Below, piece after piece: positions 30,081 to 42,800 of a DNA stretch of 64,000 nucleotides. The notes under the pieces were generated by a model. It was given only the letters and a program-made list of their open reading frames with translations. It had not been told where the DNA came from and did no database searches. Both the position numbers and the translations under genes were made by a program. The stretch is from Lepidodermella squamata (taxonomy: Eukaryota > Gastrotricha): the NCBI GenBank assembly GCA_047495785.1, contig JBLDXI010000024.1:1798001-1862000 (forward strand), read 5' to 3'. The first letter of the stretch is position 1; every line of letters begins with the position of its first letter.

Positions 30081-31532
30081 ATGGAAACGCAGCTGTTTTC
30101 GTGTTACGACGATCCTAATTTAGCGTGCCCGTTGGGCAAGTCGAATTTTTTCCCGCTCTTGAACGCAATTATCGATCCTCTGCTTCAAGATTCGATGCGA
30201 ATTCTACGAATCAACTCAGACCATTGGCGGATAACTCGATGGAATTCAATTTCAGACGAAGAATTCGAGCGAATTGCAGATGGTTACATCCATGTTGAAT
30301 TACTAGATAAACGGCTCCACAACGGCGGGTTCGATTTGGCTCTCGGATTCCGCGACAAAGCAGCTGATGCAATCTCGACAATTTTTCAGCAAATTTTCAA
30401 CAAAATCTCCGAATTCGAAAAAAATCGGCGAAAATATTTTAGCGAATTTTCACCAATCGATTTGATGCGGCTACAGTTTGCGATAAAACTGAAAAATGGT
30501 CAACAATTGCGATCAATTTTCGAAGAAATCGGCGAAAAATCGGTAAAAATCCCCAAATGCGTTCTTCAGTGTTTATTAATTCAATCGATTGAACTGCAAT
30601 TTGTTGACGGCGTTGCGATTTTACTCGAAAATGGCGCGTCTCCTGCTGAAAAATTCAAAAAGTTTGACCGGGAAGTTGCGACCGTCCCTTTGGCTCTATG
30701 CATAATGTTGTATCGAAGAAATATCGCGGCTGATATGTCGGTATTTGGATGCCAATCAAGTTTGTATTCGGTGTCAGAGCTCGACTCAATTTTGACAATT
30801 TTGATTGCGAAATCGAGGGACAAGTTTCTGCATGAATTGACTTGGACATTCGATTTGACCGGCCTGGCAATACTAAGCCCAGAAATGGCGAAAATACTGA
30901 TCGATATTGCATGCTCAAACTACGACAAATCGGGCCGGAAGATTTTGAGTGAAACCTTTTACGAAATTTGGTGCTGGCTACGGGATCCATCAACCCGGTT
31001 CGATTTACCGAAAACATCAGTGACTTTCGCGAAGATGTTTGAAAATCTCGTTATGCCCCTTATGCAAGCGGGCTTTCGTTTCCAAAATGGAATTTTCAGC
31101 GAAGATTTGAAGACTTTGGGCAATATTTTCGCGACCATGGTTCGTCATGGGTATCTTAAACGATTTTGGGGCGATAAATCGATATTTTCGGATTTGTTAC
31201 TCGAATCGGCTGGGCAATCTAGCGTGCCAAAACTTGTGAATGCTTGGCGGAATAACAGAATAATGGATGACTTGATTGACAATTTAGTCGACCGATTTCC
31301 GCGATCGCTTCAGGCTAATTGTCGAACTGTCATCTTAAGCCGGCTGCCTATTGGGCTAAAAGTGCGAGCTGAGGCGATAACTGCCCTCGGATTGCCGAAG
31401 TTGTTGGATGATTACCTGAATTTTAGTGACTTTCGGGTGTCACCTCATTCTCTTGTTGTAGATGACTGCTCAAATACATGTGATATTGGTGATTTAAATA
31501 CCGGTGATGATGATTTTTGGACATCTTTTTAA
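30081..31532 (+). CDS. G6: divergent SOCS-box protein with acidic tail
   Basis: Single exon, 483 residues from the first ATG. The N-terminal part ('FSCYDDPNLACPLGKSNF') differs from subfamilies A and B. The middle keeps 'IPKCVLQCLLIQSI' and 'GVAILLENGASPAE'. The SOCS box at about 404-451 is the best in the array: 'SLQANCRTVI' is an exact BC box (Leu, three residues, Cys, three residues, Ile), and 'LGLPKLLDDYLNF' is Cullin-box-like. A 32-residue acidic tail follows ('DDCSNTCDIGD'). The frame upstream of the ATG has only non-ATG starts. Predicted Elongin BC partner. Confidence 0.75.
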   Translation: METQLFSCYDDPNLACPLGKSNFFPLLNAIIDPLLQDSMRILRINSDHWRITRWNSISDEEFERIADGYIHVELLDKRLHNGGFDLALGFRDKAADAISTIFQQIFNKISEFEKNRRKYFSEFSPIDLMRLQFAIKLKNGQQLRSIFEEIGEKSVKIPKCVLQCLLIQSIELQFVDGVAILLENGASPAEKFKKFDREVATVPLALCIMLYRRNIAADMSVFGCQSSLYSVSELDSILTILIAKSRDKFLHELTWTFDLTGLAILSPEMAKILIDIACSNYDKSGRKILSETFYEIWCWLRDPSTRFDLPKTSVTFAKMFENLVMPLMQAGFRFQNGIFSEDLKTLGNIFATMVRHGYLKRFWGDKSIFSDLLLESAGQSSVPKLVNAWRNNRIMDDLIDNLVDRFPRSLQANCRTVILSRLPIGLKVRAEAITALGLPKLLDDYLNFSDFRVSPHSLVVDDCSNTCDIGDLNTGDDDFWTSF

Positions 31533-31771
31533 AATAAATAATATTTACCTAGCAATATGATTTGTTTTATTTTAGGTTCCTCAAATTCGTTCTATCGACT
31601 AAAATTAGATGCAGTAATTCGAATATCTACTTTTCGCCTTGAGCATCGGGTCCAAGCGGAAATAGGAGCCGTAGAGCGTAGTTTCTCTAATTTTCCAAGT
31701 TTTATATCGAAAATTTTTGAGTTCTTGTTCAAATTCTTCGTTTTAGTTTTTAAAACTTGACATTTTCGAGA

Positions 31772-33061
31772 ATGTGATGTGGCACTGATAGGAAGAAGTG
31801 TCCGGTCCATTGCAACGACGCTCCTCTGGCTGCTCGCGAAATTGCTTCGAAATGCTTGGAAAAAGCATTATTCGCCCTCAACTGTGACTTCAGATATTGT
31901 ACCGACAAGAAAAAAGAATTCAACTCGTTCGAATTTCTACCAATACTGCACCTGGCACCTCATCCTGATTGCCTTCAAACCCGCCCTGATGTTGCTATCG
32001 ATCGAATCAGGGCGCAGTTTGTGCAAGAATGCATTGAAGTCTACAGAAATAGCCTGAAATTAGATGTTTTTCAACCTATTGATGGCTTGATAATATTCAA
32101 CGCTGGACTCATTTACGACGTTGAGGCCTTGAAGCTGGTTGCCGATAGGGTCAAGAATCTCCCGCCCTGCATTGGCGCTCATCTTGTTATGAAGCTATTT
32201 TCTGACTGTGATGATTTCGACGAAAATACAGTCGCGAATTGCTTCAAGTTGCTGCTTGAAATGGGTGCTATGAAAAATTGGCAGCCGGCTTGGCACCCGT
32301 TAACAGGGTCAATATCCCTATTTAAGCTGAAAGTCAATTTACAGCGATTAAAATGTCTTAAGGTCGATTAAAATGGCGATGTTGTTTTCTTATCTAAATA
32401 AGAATCCAGAGCCACAAAGTTTCAGGATGAGCCCAGGAAGCATGGAACTTTTGAACCTTGCTTATTACCTGCCTTACAATTTACGATTTGCCCGGAAATA
32501 GCAGGCGGTTTCATTGACCACGCTCTTATAGCGAATGGCTATGATTACAGAGCTTTTTCGGGAGATTTTGACTTTTTAATGTGCAGTCCGACTTTGAAAT
32601 TGGCCAGGTTTGGTAGATTTTCAGTCTTGCCGCTGATGAATGCTGGTTTTCGGCTAAATTATTGGGAAAACCAGGCGCATCGTATTGACACTTCTTATCG
32701 GATTCGGAAAAGAAAACATGCCGATTTGGCTTTGAAGATTGCCTATGCTGCCAGAAACTCTGTCGTGACGCTGAAATCGAGAACATATGAATTTGTTGGT
32801 GATGAGAAATGGCCAAGAAAATCGAATTTGCCCAAATTCGCTGCACAGTCTTTACCGGGTTCCTTGCAGTCATTTTGTCGGCACGTGATTTTGCGGACTC
32901 TGCCAATGGGTAGTTACCGAAGACGCGTTGCGATTGTTAGTCTCGGCCTGCCAAAGCCTTTGAACAATTTTCTGATGTTTAGCGATATTGAATCGCAAAT
33001 TGACTTGACTTACGATCTTGATGAACGAAAAATATTTAATTTATCCGGGTGCGTTCTATAA
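31772..33061 (+). pseudogene. G7: SOCS-box pseudogene, subfamily B
   Basis: It is clearly paralogous to G8 over its whole length. Codon 2 is TGA where G8 has TGG, so the start is followed at once by a stop. A small tandem duplication near 32350 ('cgattaaaatg' repeated) brings another stop, and the C-terminal third lies in a different frame (32579-33061). The SOCS box 'SLQSFCRHVILRTLPMG' is still readable. Long stretches, such as 'LIIFNAGLIYDVEALKLVAD', are almost unchanged, so the loss is recent. Confidence 0.8.
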
Positions 33062-33539
33062 AATTATTTGTAACACTCCGTATTTCTTTTATATTTTTAG
33101 ACCGTTAACTAATTAATTAGGTAATTAATTACGGAGCTGAGGAAAAACTTGAGCTCGCGATGAAATGAAGAGAATCTGACTCAATTCGATTTTTCGAACT
33201 TGGTTAAAAGGGTTGTATCGTTTGGATTTCTTCCAGCAGGGTCATAAAGTCGCCCCGAAATCGCCGCCAAGAAATCGTAAAGGCAACTTTTGTCGAAGGG
33301 TCTTTTGCTCGGCGACTTTCGTGTATTCAGGAATAACGTCGGAATTTTAATTAGTTTTGAAAATGGGAGAATGTTTTAGCCGTCTAGGAAAATTTGAGAC
33401 GTCGCTGCGGCTGTAAAGTTGAGAACAAGACAGTGATGAATTCACTTGCTCTTCTTAGCCCTCGGCGGCAGTCGACGCGTCGGACCTTTTAGTTTAAAAA
33501 GCAAGCGTCGTAGCCTTCACGGACGCAACCTTTCTCGAG

Positions 33540-34450
33540 ATCTCGACGAAGGTCCAGACAAGCCGGAGCCAAATGATTAGCATGGCCACAGTATGAGCAA
33601 CTCTGGGCATGTTTGCAGTCTACGGATCGGTGTCCCTGTTGACACCACAGGCATCGTGGCGTGGTACGCTGACGCTTGCGCTACGGTGATTGCCGTTGTT
33701 GTTGCGGTCGGGAAACCCGGCGCCGCTGGCGCAACTAGTTGCTGACTCTTGAGGCTGCCGTTGCTGATAGGGCGGATGCTGGCCGGAGGCATTTGAAGCA
33801 CGGTCGCGGAGCTGTCGCTCTATGTTCGTAATTCGGGCGGCGATGCCGTCGAATGCTTTCTCCATGGCGGACTTGGCCGTCTTCACTTCTGAAATGGGGG
33901 AAACAATATTTTTTAATTTGCTCGATTCTTTGTACGCTGACAATGCCAGAGATACTTTGCAGTCAAACGTGGACTTAGCGGCTGTTGTGAGGGCTAGGCG
34001 GACTTTGTCGTCAGCTAGGCCTTCATGAAAGGTATTTATCAGAGTATCGACTTCTACGCCAAGGCGCGCTGCGAGTACGCGAAGGGCCGAAGCATATGCC
34101 TCGATCGACTCGCCTGCTTGCTGCGTCCTGGCGTACAAGTCCTTCATGGATGAGGATGAACTTCTTGGTTCGCGGAAAATTTGTACGAATTTGGTAATTG
34201 TCTGTGCGAAAGTTAGGGTATTTTTTCCTTAAAAATGTCTTCCGCATTTGTATCAAATTTGGAGTAGAAATAATCCTCAATGTTTGTGAGTGGTATTTGT
34301 AATAACTTGACGTTAGTCGTGAAACGGCGATAAAATGGTGGGAAAGGGGTCCCTGCCAAATAATAAATATCGTTACCTTTCATCGCAGCTCCAAGGGCTA
34401 CCACGATGCTTGGCGTTGGCTCTGGTGGCGGTGGTGGTGGTGCTGGGCGA
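33540..34450 (-). pseudogene. Gag fragment of a Ty3-like LTR retrotransposon
   Basis: Minus-strand frames show a Pro-rich start near 34430, a gag-type helical segment ('GESIEAYASALRVLAARLG') and two CCHC zinc knuckles at about 33570-33660 ('CLWCQQGHRSVDC' and 'CSYCGHANHLAPAC'). At least one frame shift separates the body from the knuckles. No LTRs were recognised. Confidence 0.7.
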
Positions 34451-35061
34451 GCTGCCGACGCCCAGTGAACGGCCATTGCTTCGAGTTCAGTTGCGGAATA
34501 CCGAAGCGCGGTGCCCGATAGCGCTTTGCTTCCGGCGGCGATTTGTTCGATGCCGTCGTCTTGAATCTAAGTCAGAACTGCGCCGAGAGCGGTTCCGCTG
34601 GCGTCGCAGTGAATGCGCTAGGGCAGAGCTGGATTTGGCAGGCCAGTTGGTTCTTGGAAGATTGCCTTGATGTTGTCGAAAGGGGCTTGGCACTCGTCGG
34701 TCTAGATGAAGGGAACACTTTCACTGGTGAGCCGGTAAAGTGGAGAGGCAGTTTCAGCAAACTTGAGCGTGCATTTTTTCAAGAAGTTGGCAAAGGCATG
34801 GAACGAGGTTAGCTGTTTCGAGGAACGAGGTTATAGGCGGTGGTTGCTCTCAGTTTAGCCGGGTCGGCTTCGATGCCGTACGGCGAAAAGATGTGGCCCT
34901 GAAACTTGAGCTTTATTTGGAAGAGCTCGGACTTCTCGAAGACCGGCTTGGCGAATGAGGCCTAGGAATTCGCGGATGTGGGCTATATGTTCCTCCACTG
35001 TTCTGTAGAAGATGTCGTCGTGAAAGACCACGCACCACTTCCATTGTCCAGGCTTGAGCAC
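34451..35061 (-). pseudogene. Reverse transcriptase/RNase H fragment of a Ty3-like element
   Basis: A minus-strand frame at 34855-35061 contains the end of an RT palm region ('FHDDIFYRTVEEHIAHI', with the paired Asp), and a further frame down to about 34470 reads like an RNase H ('LRYSATELEAMAVHW'). The coding frames are interrupted. It lies 5' of the gag fragment on the same strand, which is the reverse of the normal gag-pol order, so the locus is rearranged or holds two partial copies. Confidence 0.65.
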
Positions 35062-35472
35062 ATGTGATGTTTCGTTTGATCAGTCATAGCTGTTCTATGG
35101 CAAGATTTAGTAGGCGTCTCTGTCGGGATCGGTCTTTTCCGATAAGTTGAGGTTAGCCAAGTTAGCCAAGTTGCCATCGCATTCGAGTACGTCGATCGTT
35201 TTACCTTGACGCCTTTGGGATTAAATGGGTAACGAGTTGAAGAGCACCAGCCCTCGATCGCTGAGGCGAGATAGGCCGTCGTCGATTCGTGATGCAGGCA
35301 CTTCGAGGACGAGCCGAGAGCTGGGTAATTGCCTAACAGACTGTTTATTCAGTTGCCTAGCCAGTAGAATTTTCCTAGCTTCTTAGACGATAAAAATAGG
35401 AAAGCCAGTTGGATGAAAAAATATTATCCCAAATTTACTCTTTTTAGTTTGTTAAAACTTGAACCTTTACAA
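35062..35472. other. Spacer upstream of G8
   Basis: Probably more retroelement DNA (about 35062-35350) and then the G8 leader. An acceptor-like CTCTTTTTAG lies 26 nt before the G8 ATG. Confidence 0.4.
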
Positions 35473-36690
35473 ATGTGGTGTGGTACTGACCGGAACAAGT
35501 GTCCGGTCCATTGCAACGACGCTTCTATGGCGGCTCGCGAAATTGCTTCGAAATGCATGGAAAAAGCATTAGTCGCCCTCAACTGTGACTTCAGATATTG
35601 TACCGACAAGAAAAAGGAATCCAACTCGTTCGAATTTCTACCAATACTGTACCTGGCACCTCATCCTGATTGCTTTCAAACCCGCCCTGATGTTGCTATC
35701 GATCGAATCAGGGCGCAGTTTGTGCAAGAATGCATTGAAGTCTACAGAAATAGCCTGAAATTCGATGATTTTCAAATTATTGATGGCTTGATAATTTTCA
35801 ACGCTGGACTCATTTACGACGTTGAGGCCTTGAAGCTGGTTGCCGATAGAGTCAAGAATCTCCCGCCCTGCATTGGCGCTCATCTTGTTATGAAGCTATT
35901 TTCTGACTGTGATGATTTCGACGAAAATACAGTCGCGAATTGCTTCAAGTTGCTGCTTAAAATGGGTGCTATGAATAACTGGCAACCGGCTCAGGACCCG
36001 ATAAGATTTAGGCGGAAAGACAATTTACCGCGATTTAAATGTCTCATGGCGACGTTATTTTCGCATCTTAACGAGAATCCCGGATCACCAATTTTCCGGT
36101 TGCGCGATGGTTCGAATCTTAACACAGATTATATCATACCTGATCTTGCGATGATCGACCCAGAAATTGCTGCTGGTTATATTGACCACGTTCTTTTACC
36201 GAATAAGAACGGTTGCAGCATCAATTGTAACCTTAACGCGGCGGTCTGTTGCTCCATGTCAAGATTTGTCGAGAATGTAAAATTTCTAATCCTACCTCTT
36301 TTACGAACTGGCTGCCGCTGGAATGACTGGGATGCATTCATGTCCACTATTGACATACATTTTCGAACTTATGGTGGAGAGCACGCAAAATTAGCATTTC
36401 GAATCGTATTTGAGGCCAGAGGTAATAGTGATAAGTCAGTTGAAACACTCAGGTCGACGAAATTAGTAATAGCTGACGATCCGACATTGCGCAAGTCCCA
36501 GTTAGCCGAGTTCGCTGCTCAGTCGTTACCGGTTTCGCTGCAGTCGTTTTGCCGGCACGTGATTCTGCGGGCTCTACCTTTAGGTAACTACCGACGACAG
36601 GCTGCGATTGCTAGTTTTGGCCTACCAAAGTGTTTGAATGATTTTCTGATGTTCAGTGATATTGAATCTGAAGTCGACTCAATGCGATGA
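35473..36690 (+). CDS. G8: SOCS-box protein, subfamily B
   Basis: Single exon, 405 residues from the ATG at 35473, chosen because G11 starts at the same point of the alignment ('MWCGTDRNKCPVHC' beside 'MVCSDGNDNCAVHN'). An in-frame ATG at 35413 would add 20 residues. The N-terminal half differs from subfamily A ('NSFEFLPILYLAPHPD', 'LIIFNAGLIYDVEALK', 'FKLLLKMGAMNNW'). The helical segment 'FLILPLLRTGCRWNDWD' corresponds to the 'PLIRAGSR' segment of A. The SOCS box at about 350-405 has an exact BC box ('SLQSFCRHVI') and 'FGLPKCLNDFL'. Predicted ECS ligase receptor. Confidence 0.7.
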   Translation: MWCGTDRNKCPVHCNDASMAAREIASKCMEKALVALNCDFRYCTDKKKESNSFEFLPILYLAPHPDCFQTRPDVAIDRIRAQFVQECIEVYRNSLKFDDFQIIDGLIIFNAGLIYDVEALKLVADRVKNLPPCIGAHLVMKLFSDCDDFDENTVANCFKLLLKMGAMNNWQPAQDPIRFRRKDNLPRFKCLMATLFSHLNENPGSPIFRLRDGSNLNTDYIIPDLAMIDPEIAAGYIDHVLLPNKNGCSINCNLNAAVCCSMSRFVENVKFLILPLLRTGCRWNDWDAFMSTIDIHFRTYGGEHAKLAFRIVFEARGNSDKSVETLRSTKLVIADDPTLRKSQLAEFAAQSLPVSLQSFCRHVILRALPLGNYRRQAAIASFGLPKCLNDFLMFSDIESEVDSMR

Positions 36691-36848
36691 ATTTTTCAGG
36701 ATTTTATTAACGCTAAAAATGACCCTCAGTAGCTTTATTTCTTTGTACGAGGCCACCAAATCATCTTCATTCATTATTTGGAACCCCCAAGTGCCTAGAT
36801 CTTACAATCCTTGTTTTATGCTTCCCTTATTAGAGTTCTTGCTGATTA

Positions 36849-39800
36849 ATGAACGTCGATGGCGATTACAAGACCTGCGACGACTGCCATTTATCGCCTT
36901 TGACGCTGCTCGAACGTCTGCAGGCTGTTGTTGCCGGCCATAAAGAGTTCGCTGGAATCCGAATCTTCTTATCGGACAACTTCAACTCCGTGTTAACGTT
37001 GGACTACGAACCAGGCAGCGTGTTGAGCGGACTTCTATGTCAGGAGAGCATTTTCTTCTCCGGTCCTTTCTATAATGAAGATGAGAAGAAGTCGTTCGTA
37101 GATTCGGTTTTTAGCGAATTCAAAGCTAAAAGTGATCTAAATCCAGCTTTTATCATTGAAGATGCCATTCTACTACATCGCGCAATTAATCAGAATGAAT
37201 TAAGTGTTATTAAACAGATAATCAGCAAACAATCAACACCTAGCTGCTGCATTCAAGCGTGTCTTAATCGATGCATTGACCGGTACTCTGAGGATGCTGT
37301 CGAAATGTTGTTGCAGAACGGTGCCTCAGCCACGAAAAGCCTCCGGAAAGGCCACCCGTACACGAGGCCCATTCAAGTTTGCACGCGAAAATTTGTTGAG
37401 GTTTGTGAATTTCAAGTTAATTTCAACTTTTTCTCAAAATGTGACAAAATTGTCTCCCAACTTCTCTACACGATATCCGTCATTCTGAGGTATTCGTCGA
37501 ACAGTTTTCACCAATCGACTCGGGATATCATGGCCAACAACCCTATGTACTCATCTCGAAATGTGAACAAATTCGCCAAGGAACACTTTTCACCAGTGTC
37601 GGAAGTAGGCTTTCTATTCACCTAGGGATGAAGAAAATAATTGAAAAAAATCCGCTCGCTCGCCATTGTTTGTATTATTCAATTTTAAATTTATCATCAA
37701 TAAACTCAACACGTGTTTCAACTATCATCCTTTTATTATCCGTGCATAATTTTCAAAATTTCAAAATTCACCGAGCTGTCACCAAACCATGTCCGCTTTT
37801 TCGAGCTCCATTTCGGAATATACTGGAACATCGAGCCACTTTTGAGACCGGGCAGAACGGCGATTGTTTGACAACCAAGATTTTAGGTACTTCGCGGTAT
37901 GAAACTTGGTCAGTGGCGGACCATTGATTTTGAGGAACATCAGAGCTGGAATAATAATTTTTAGCACAATTGACTTTTCTAAAAATAAATTTCTACCATA
38001 CCTGCGACAGTTTTTGCCTCAAGATGATTTCTCTCAGGAGACCAAATTTGATTGAATACAGAAAACCCTCGCTCTGCCTCAGCGCTAGAAACCGCCACGG
38101 TAGATGATTTTTCTAGGATTTTAACCAGCTGGCCTGACAGAGCTTGCCCAAGTTTCGCTTTTCTGAAGTCGAGTACGGCCTGATGACAGTCGTCATCTGA
38201 TAGCTGAACGAGCTGGCCCAAAGCCAGCAACTCGCCGTGACGGAGCCGATCAACGCCGCTTTCAACTGGCCTTTGATCTGCAGGTAAACGACTAGCGTAT
38301 TTCAAAAGCTTGTCGCTCGTATCGAATCGTTGACTCAGCTTGTCGAGAAGCGAATCGATCAGCTTGCACTTTGATTTTTCAAAGGCGGCCTTGGCATCGG
38401 CACTGTTGTTTGAAATCGGAATATCCTTAAAAGTGCCATCATCTTGCTCTTGATCTAATAGCTTTTGCAGCGATTCGCCGGGTTTCGACTTGAAAGAGGT
38501 GATGATTAAACAAGCAGCATCGATAGCCGGCCATACGTTCATCGGCGAAGCCTCGACCGCTTGAAAGGCTTTTGATAATAACATCAGTTCACGTAGACAA
38601 TCGTGAACTAGGCAAAGCTCGGTCAGGGTGCTGAAACTCGTAATATTAGCTAAAATCTGCTTAATTTCGCCATCCTTTTCAGCATCTTTCTTGGCTTTTC
38701 TACCCGCCTTTGGTTTCTAGCAATCAAAGTAAACGTACAGCGCAGAAATGTTGTTTAACAGGGAAGATAACGCGTTGAATGACGAAAACGCCCAGCGAAC
38801 ATCAAAAAATTTGCCGATTGATTTGATGACTACCCCAAGTGGTTCTGCAACTTTCTTCAAATCGCGTAAACGCGTAAACACCTCGACGCACAGATTTTCA
38901 TCGAGCACATCGCCTATCGCCTAATTTTCATCCCGACATGCCTCGGAGGCTAGGATGGATCCCTACCATCCCTAGCGTACTTCCGACACTGCTTTTCACT
39001 TTGCAGCGGTAAATTCATTCTAAAATTATGGAACTTATCAGTCACGAGAAGTTAAAACATAAGGGGCTACAACCCTGGCGGTTACGCAATTCTGCTTAAC
39101 AGCCAGGGTTGCCTCTTTTATCGGCTCAAGAATAGCTCAACGAGGTTATTCATCTTGCTCCGTTCGATTAAGGTTGGGTCAAGCTCGGTTCCTTTCACCG
39201 ACTTCATTCCGTTTTCCAACACCTGTGCATCGACTTTCAACAAAACTTGAAAAGTCTCTTTGGCTATTCCAGCTTGGCCTTCGGAAGTTAAACATTTTTA
39301 TGTCGCCTTGCTTGAAAGTATCTTTGCAAAGTTCAGTCAGATTATGCACCGCTGCGGTGAAGGAGTCAATTGCACAAGTATTTACCCGAAGTTTTTTGCT
39401 GGTGTGATCCATTCATTGTGAGCTTTTAGTGAGCTTATAAGCTTACAGAGACTGGAAATTGGGCGTTTTCAGTAAGTTTGCTTGGTTGACGTTTTCAAAA
39501 TCAGGCAGGTCACTATCGCAGTGTCCTCAAACTCTTTGTCGAATACATATCCTCTTGCTAGGTGAGCCTCATCCGAAGTAAATCCGTAGACTACTCCAAG
39601 TAACACCACTTGTCACCTCGTGTGAAGTTTGCGCCGTTACCGTTATTATGCTCCTTGAGACGCTTCTCCGCTGAACGTTGTGTTTGTCCAATGTACGAAG
39701 CATACGGCTGCGTTTCTGATATCAGTTGGTAAACGATACCCCAGTCAACGATCGGCTCGATAGAATTTGTCACATAGAAGACTGGGTCGGTGATGTTGAC

Positions 39801-42800
39801 CTTAGGCTGCCGGACGGGGAGAATGTTGAGTTGAGCCAATCGAGACACGATGGCACGATCATACGAATTGTCTTTAGTCAAGATGGACTCGATAGCATTG
39901 ACCGTAGCTTGTAGACTCGATGTAACAAACCCGACCTGTAGTGATGAAGAGTTGGAAAGGAAGTTGGCCCAAATAAGATAACAGAACAGTAAATAACAAG
40001 CCCCTTGCTACTTCTCCTGTGGCAGTCTAATATTGAGATACGATAAGTGTGTACAAGAGTCGATCACGCAAGTATTTATTAAAGGTTTTTGCTGGTATGA
40101 TTTTCCGCCATTTCGCAGGAAACACTTTTTAGGACGTCGAATTGGACTACCTGTTTCACCAACAAGGCCATACGAATGGTCTGGCGTTACGTTCAATGAA
40201 GAAGCAGCCGTTGTCACTTCGGGAATGTTGAAGCATGCATTGACAAACTTTCGTGTTTTCGTTTAGCAGTGTCCTCAAACTCTTTATCGCGAAACTGCGA
40301 GTAGGGTGACTCATAAAGCAGCTTCAGGCAAAGGCGAGAACAAAGGTAGAACTATGACTGAATAGCCGGCTCCGATGGCACAAGCTTGAAAGGTCGCCGC
40401 GCAATCTCCGCAATCTCCATATAGCAAGGCATATTGCAAGGCCCACCCTTTTATTCTTACAACTCTTGCCATAGATTCAAGCTTTATGAAATGAAAAATG
40501 AAGAACTATTTGCTGGCATTTGCACGCCTAGAGGACCTTAGAATTTGCGACTCGGCCTTCGAGTTCCCGAGCGTAACAGGGTTTGACCGTTTTGCAATTG
40601 TCGATTTCGGCAATGGCATAACGTTAGGAACTGGAGTGCATGGAGTGCACCCTATGCAACATACTCTTGCCGATCTCTCACGTATTAAGGAGACGTCAAC
40701 AACCGTAGAAGCAAAAAGAAGCCAAGAATTAGCCCAGAATGCCGGGGGAACCCCCGTACTGTCGCCATTCGTGTCGTGGACATCTTTGTTTCTTTGTTTG
40801 TTTGTTTGTATGCACCAATGTGTGTGCGAGGCTTGACTACACGCCTACATAACGCAATGTGCATACCATGACTACCCTCCTACATCACTCCACAGCCAAA
40901 AAAGAAGTCATTCCAACCACTAGCCACTGGAACCTTAATACAGTAATAATGTATTACAGTTTTGCAGTTTTACAGTAGCAGAAGTGGTGCAGGACAGCTC
41001 GTTGAGAACCCATGTGTTTTACTGCAGCTTTTCTTGCCGCTTGTCGAATTTTTACGAAGTCTTACAAACGTTTGCCGTGAAAGCCTCGTAAAACTGCGGC
41101 AAAATTAGCATTAAATACGTGCGGGGCAGTAGCTCGTTCAAAAACCGTATGCTTCGATTCTCCGGAGTCAACGATTTCCACTTTCATTGCTCTGAGGCAA
41201 CCATGGCGTTGCCAGGAGACGTTTCTGCATCAAACTCGGTCCCAACCAATTAGGCTTTAACGGTGTTTTCCTCGACAGTCGTGGCCGAAATCAGACGCGT
41301 GGAAGTCGGCTTGTTGCGTTGCTGCTGCCGTTTCTGATGGTTGTCTCTCAGAGCAACGGAAGTCGAAATCGTTGACTCCGGAGAATCGAAGCATACGGTT
41401 TTTGAACGAGCTACTGCCCCGCACGTATTTAATGCTAATTTTGCCGCAGTTTTACGAGGCTTTCACGGCGAACGTTCACGGCAAACGTTTCTAAGACTTC
41501 GTAAAAATGTCTCCATCTCTAGTGGACGATCAACAAGTGTCCGAATCGATGTCTAAGTAGTCTTAGATCCGAGTCTAATGAATTGCAATTTTCCCATAGA
41601 CGAAAAGCAGGAATAGCTGAATCCTGTTTGTCAAGAAATCCCTTCAGGTCTCTGAAACTATTACGGAGCAACAACGAAAGCTGCGAATAGAGCTCTAGTT
41701 TATCAGCGTCTGAATCAAAGGAACGATAATCTGGAAGTCGAGGGCCGTAAATCTTAGCGACATGTATTTCTCGCCGCATTCTCAAATCAATTACGTCCTT
41801 GTAGATGTAAGAACTCAATGACATTTTTTGATACGCTCAAATCGACGAACGAATTCGGTCCGATAGGGCCCTGTATGGAGAAAAACGAGAGTGTATTATC
41901 GTTGACTCGTTGTATCGTCGACACACGGTTTGCGCACACGGTTTCTGAACGAGCTGCCCCGCGCAACTTCACTGCCTATGATCTCAACGAGGGTGTTGCG
42001 GCGACTTGAGCTCTTTTTCACCGCATATTTGCCGGCTATTACCGAGCATTTCCCGTGCTCTCATATAAAAACCAAATCTGCCGTGATTTTCATTTGTCGA
42101 TTTTACGATGTTGCTAAAAACACATTACTAGGTACTAGGTGATCGGAAGCATCTGATACTTTCCGTCTCGTCTTTCAGTCTGACAATGGGGCGAAAGTTT
42201 TATACTTGTTTTAGACGCCGCTGTTGGTTTGAGAAATAATGCTAGTTTTGGGCTGACTTCCATGCATCAAGTGCATCGACGAAGTCTCATTTTTGGACCC
42301 GGGACCGAAATACGGACCCTTCTCCTCTCGGCGACGGCGCCATAGTTGTCGACTCGTCAAGCTGCTTGTCGACTACAGCCTATTAACTATTAACGGAATT
42401 TACGGAAAGGTGTACAATGGGTTCCCCCGGCGCTACTGCAGCAGCTACGCTGCTGCTGTTGCCAATGATTAGAACGACAAAATGTTTAATTTGTCTTCGA
42501 AAATTTGTGAGAGGATGTCGAAAATTTATTGTTTATTCTCTTTTTAGTCGTTCCCGCACATGGCTCGCGGTCATTTTCTTCTCGATTTTGTCAGCTTGTT
42601 GCAAAGTTTGAGCAATATCATGAGGAAACTGCTTTCTCAGGCTGACGAGAACAACACTGGCTGTTCACCTTTCAAGCCGACGCCCGATTTCGATGACGAC
42701 TTTCGCGTCATTTACGACATTCACGTCATTGCCTTCTATGACGCCGAGTTGGCCCAACTTTTGATCGAAAAATGCAGTGCTTATTTTGCGATTCAGTCCG

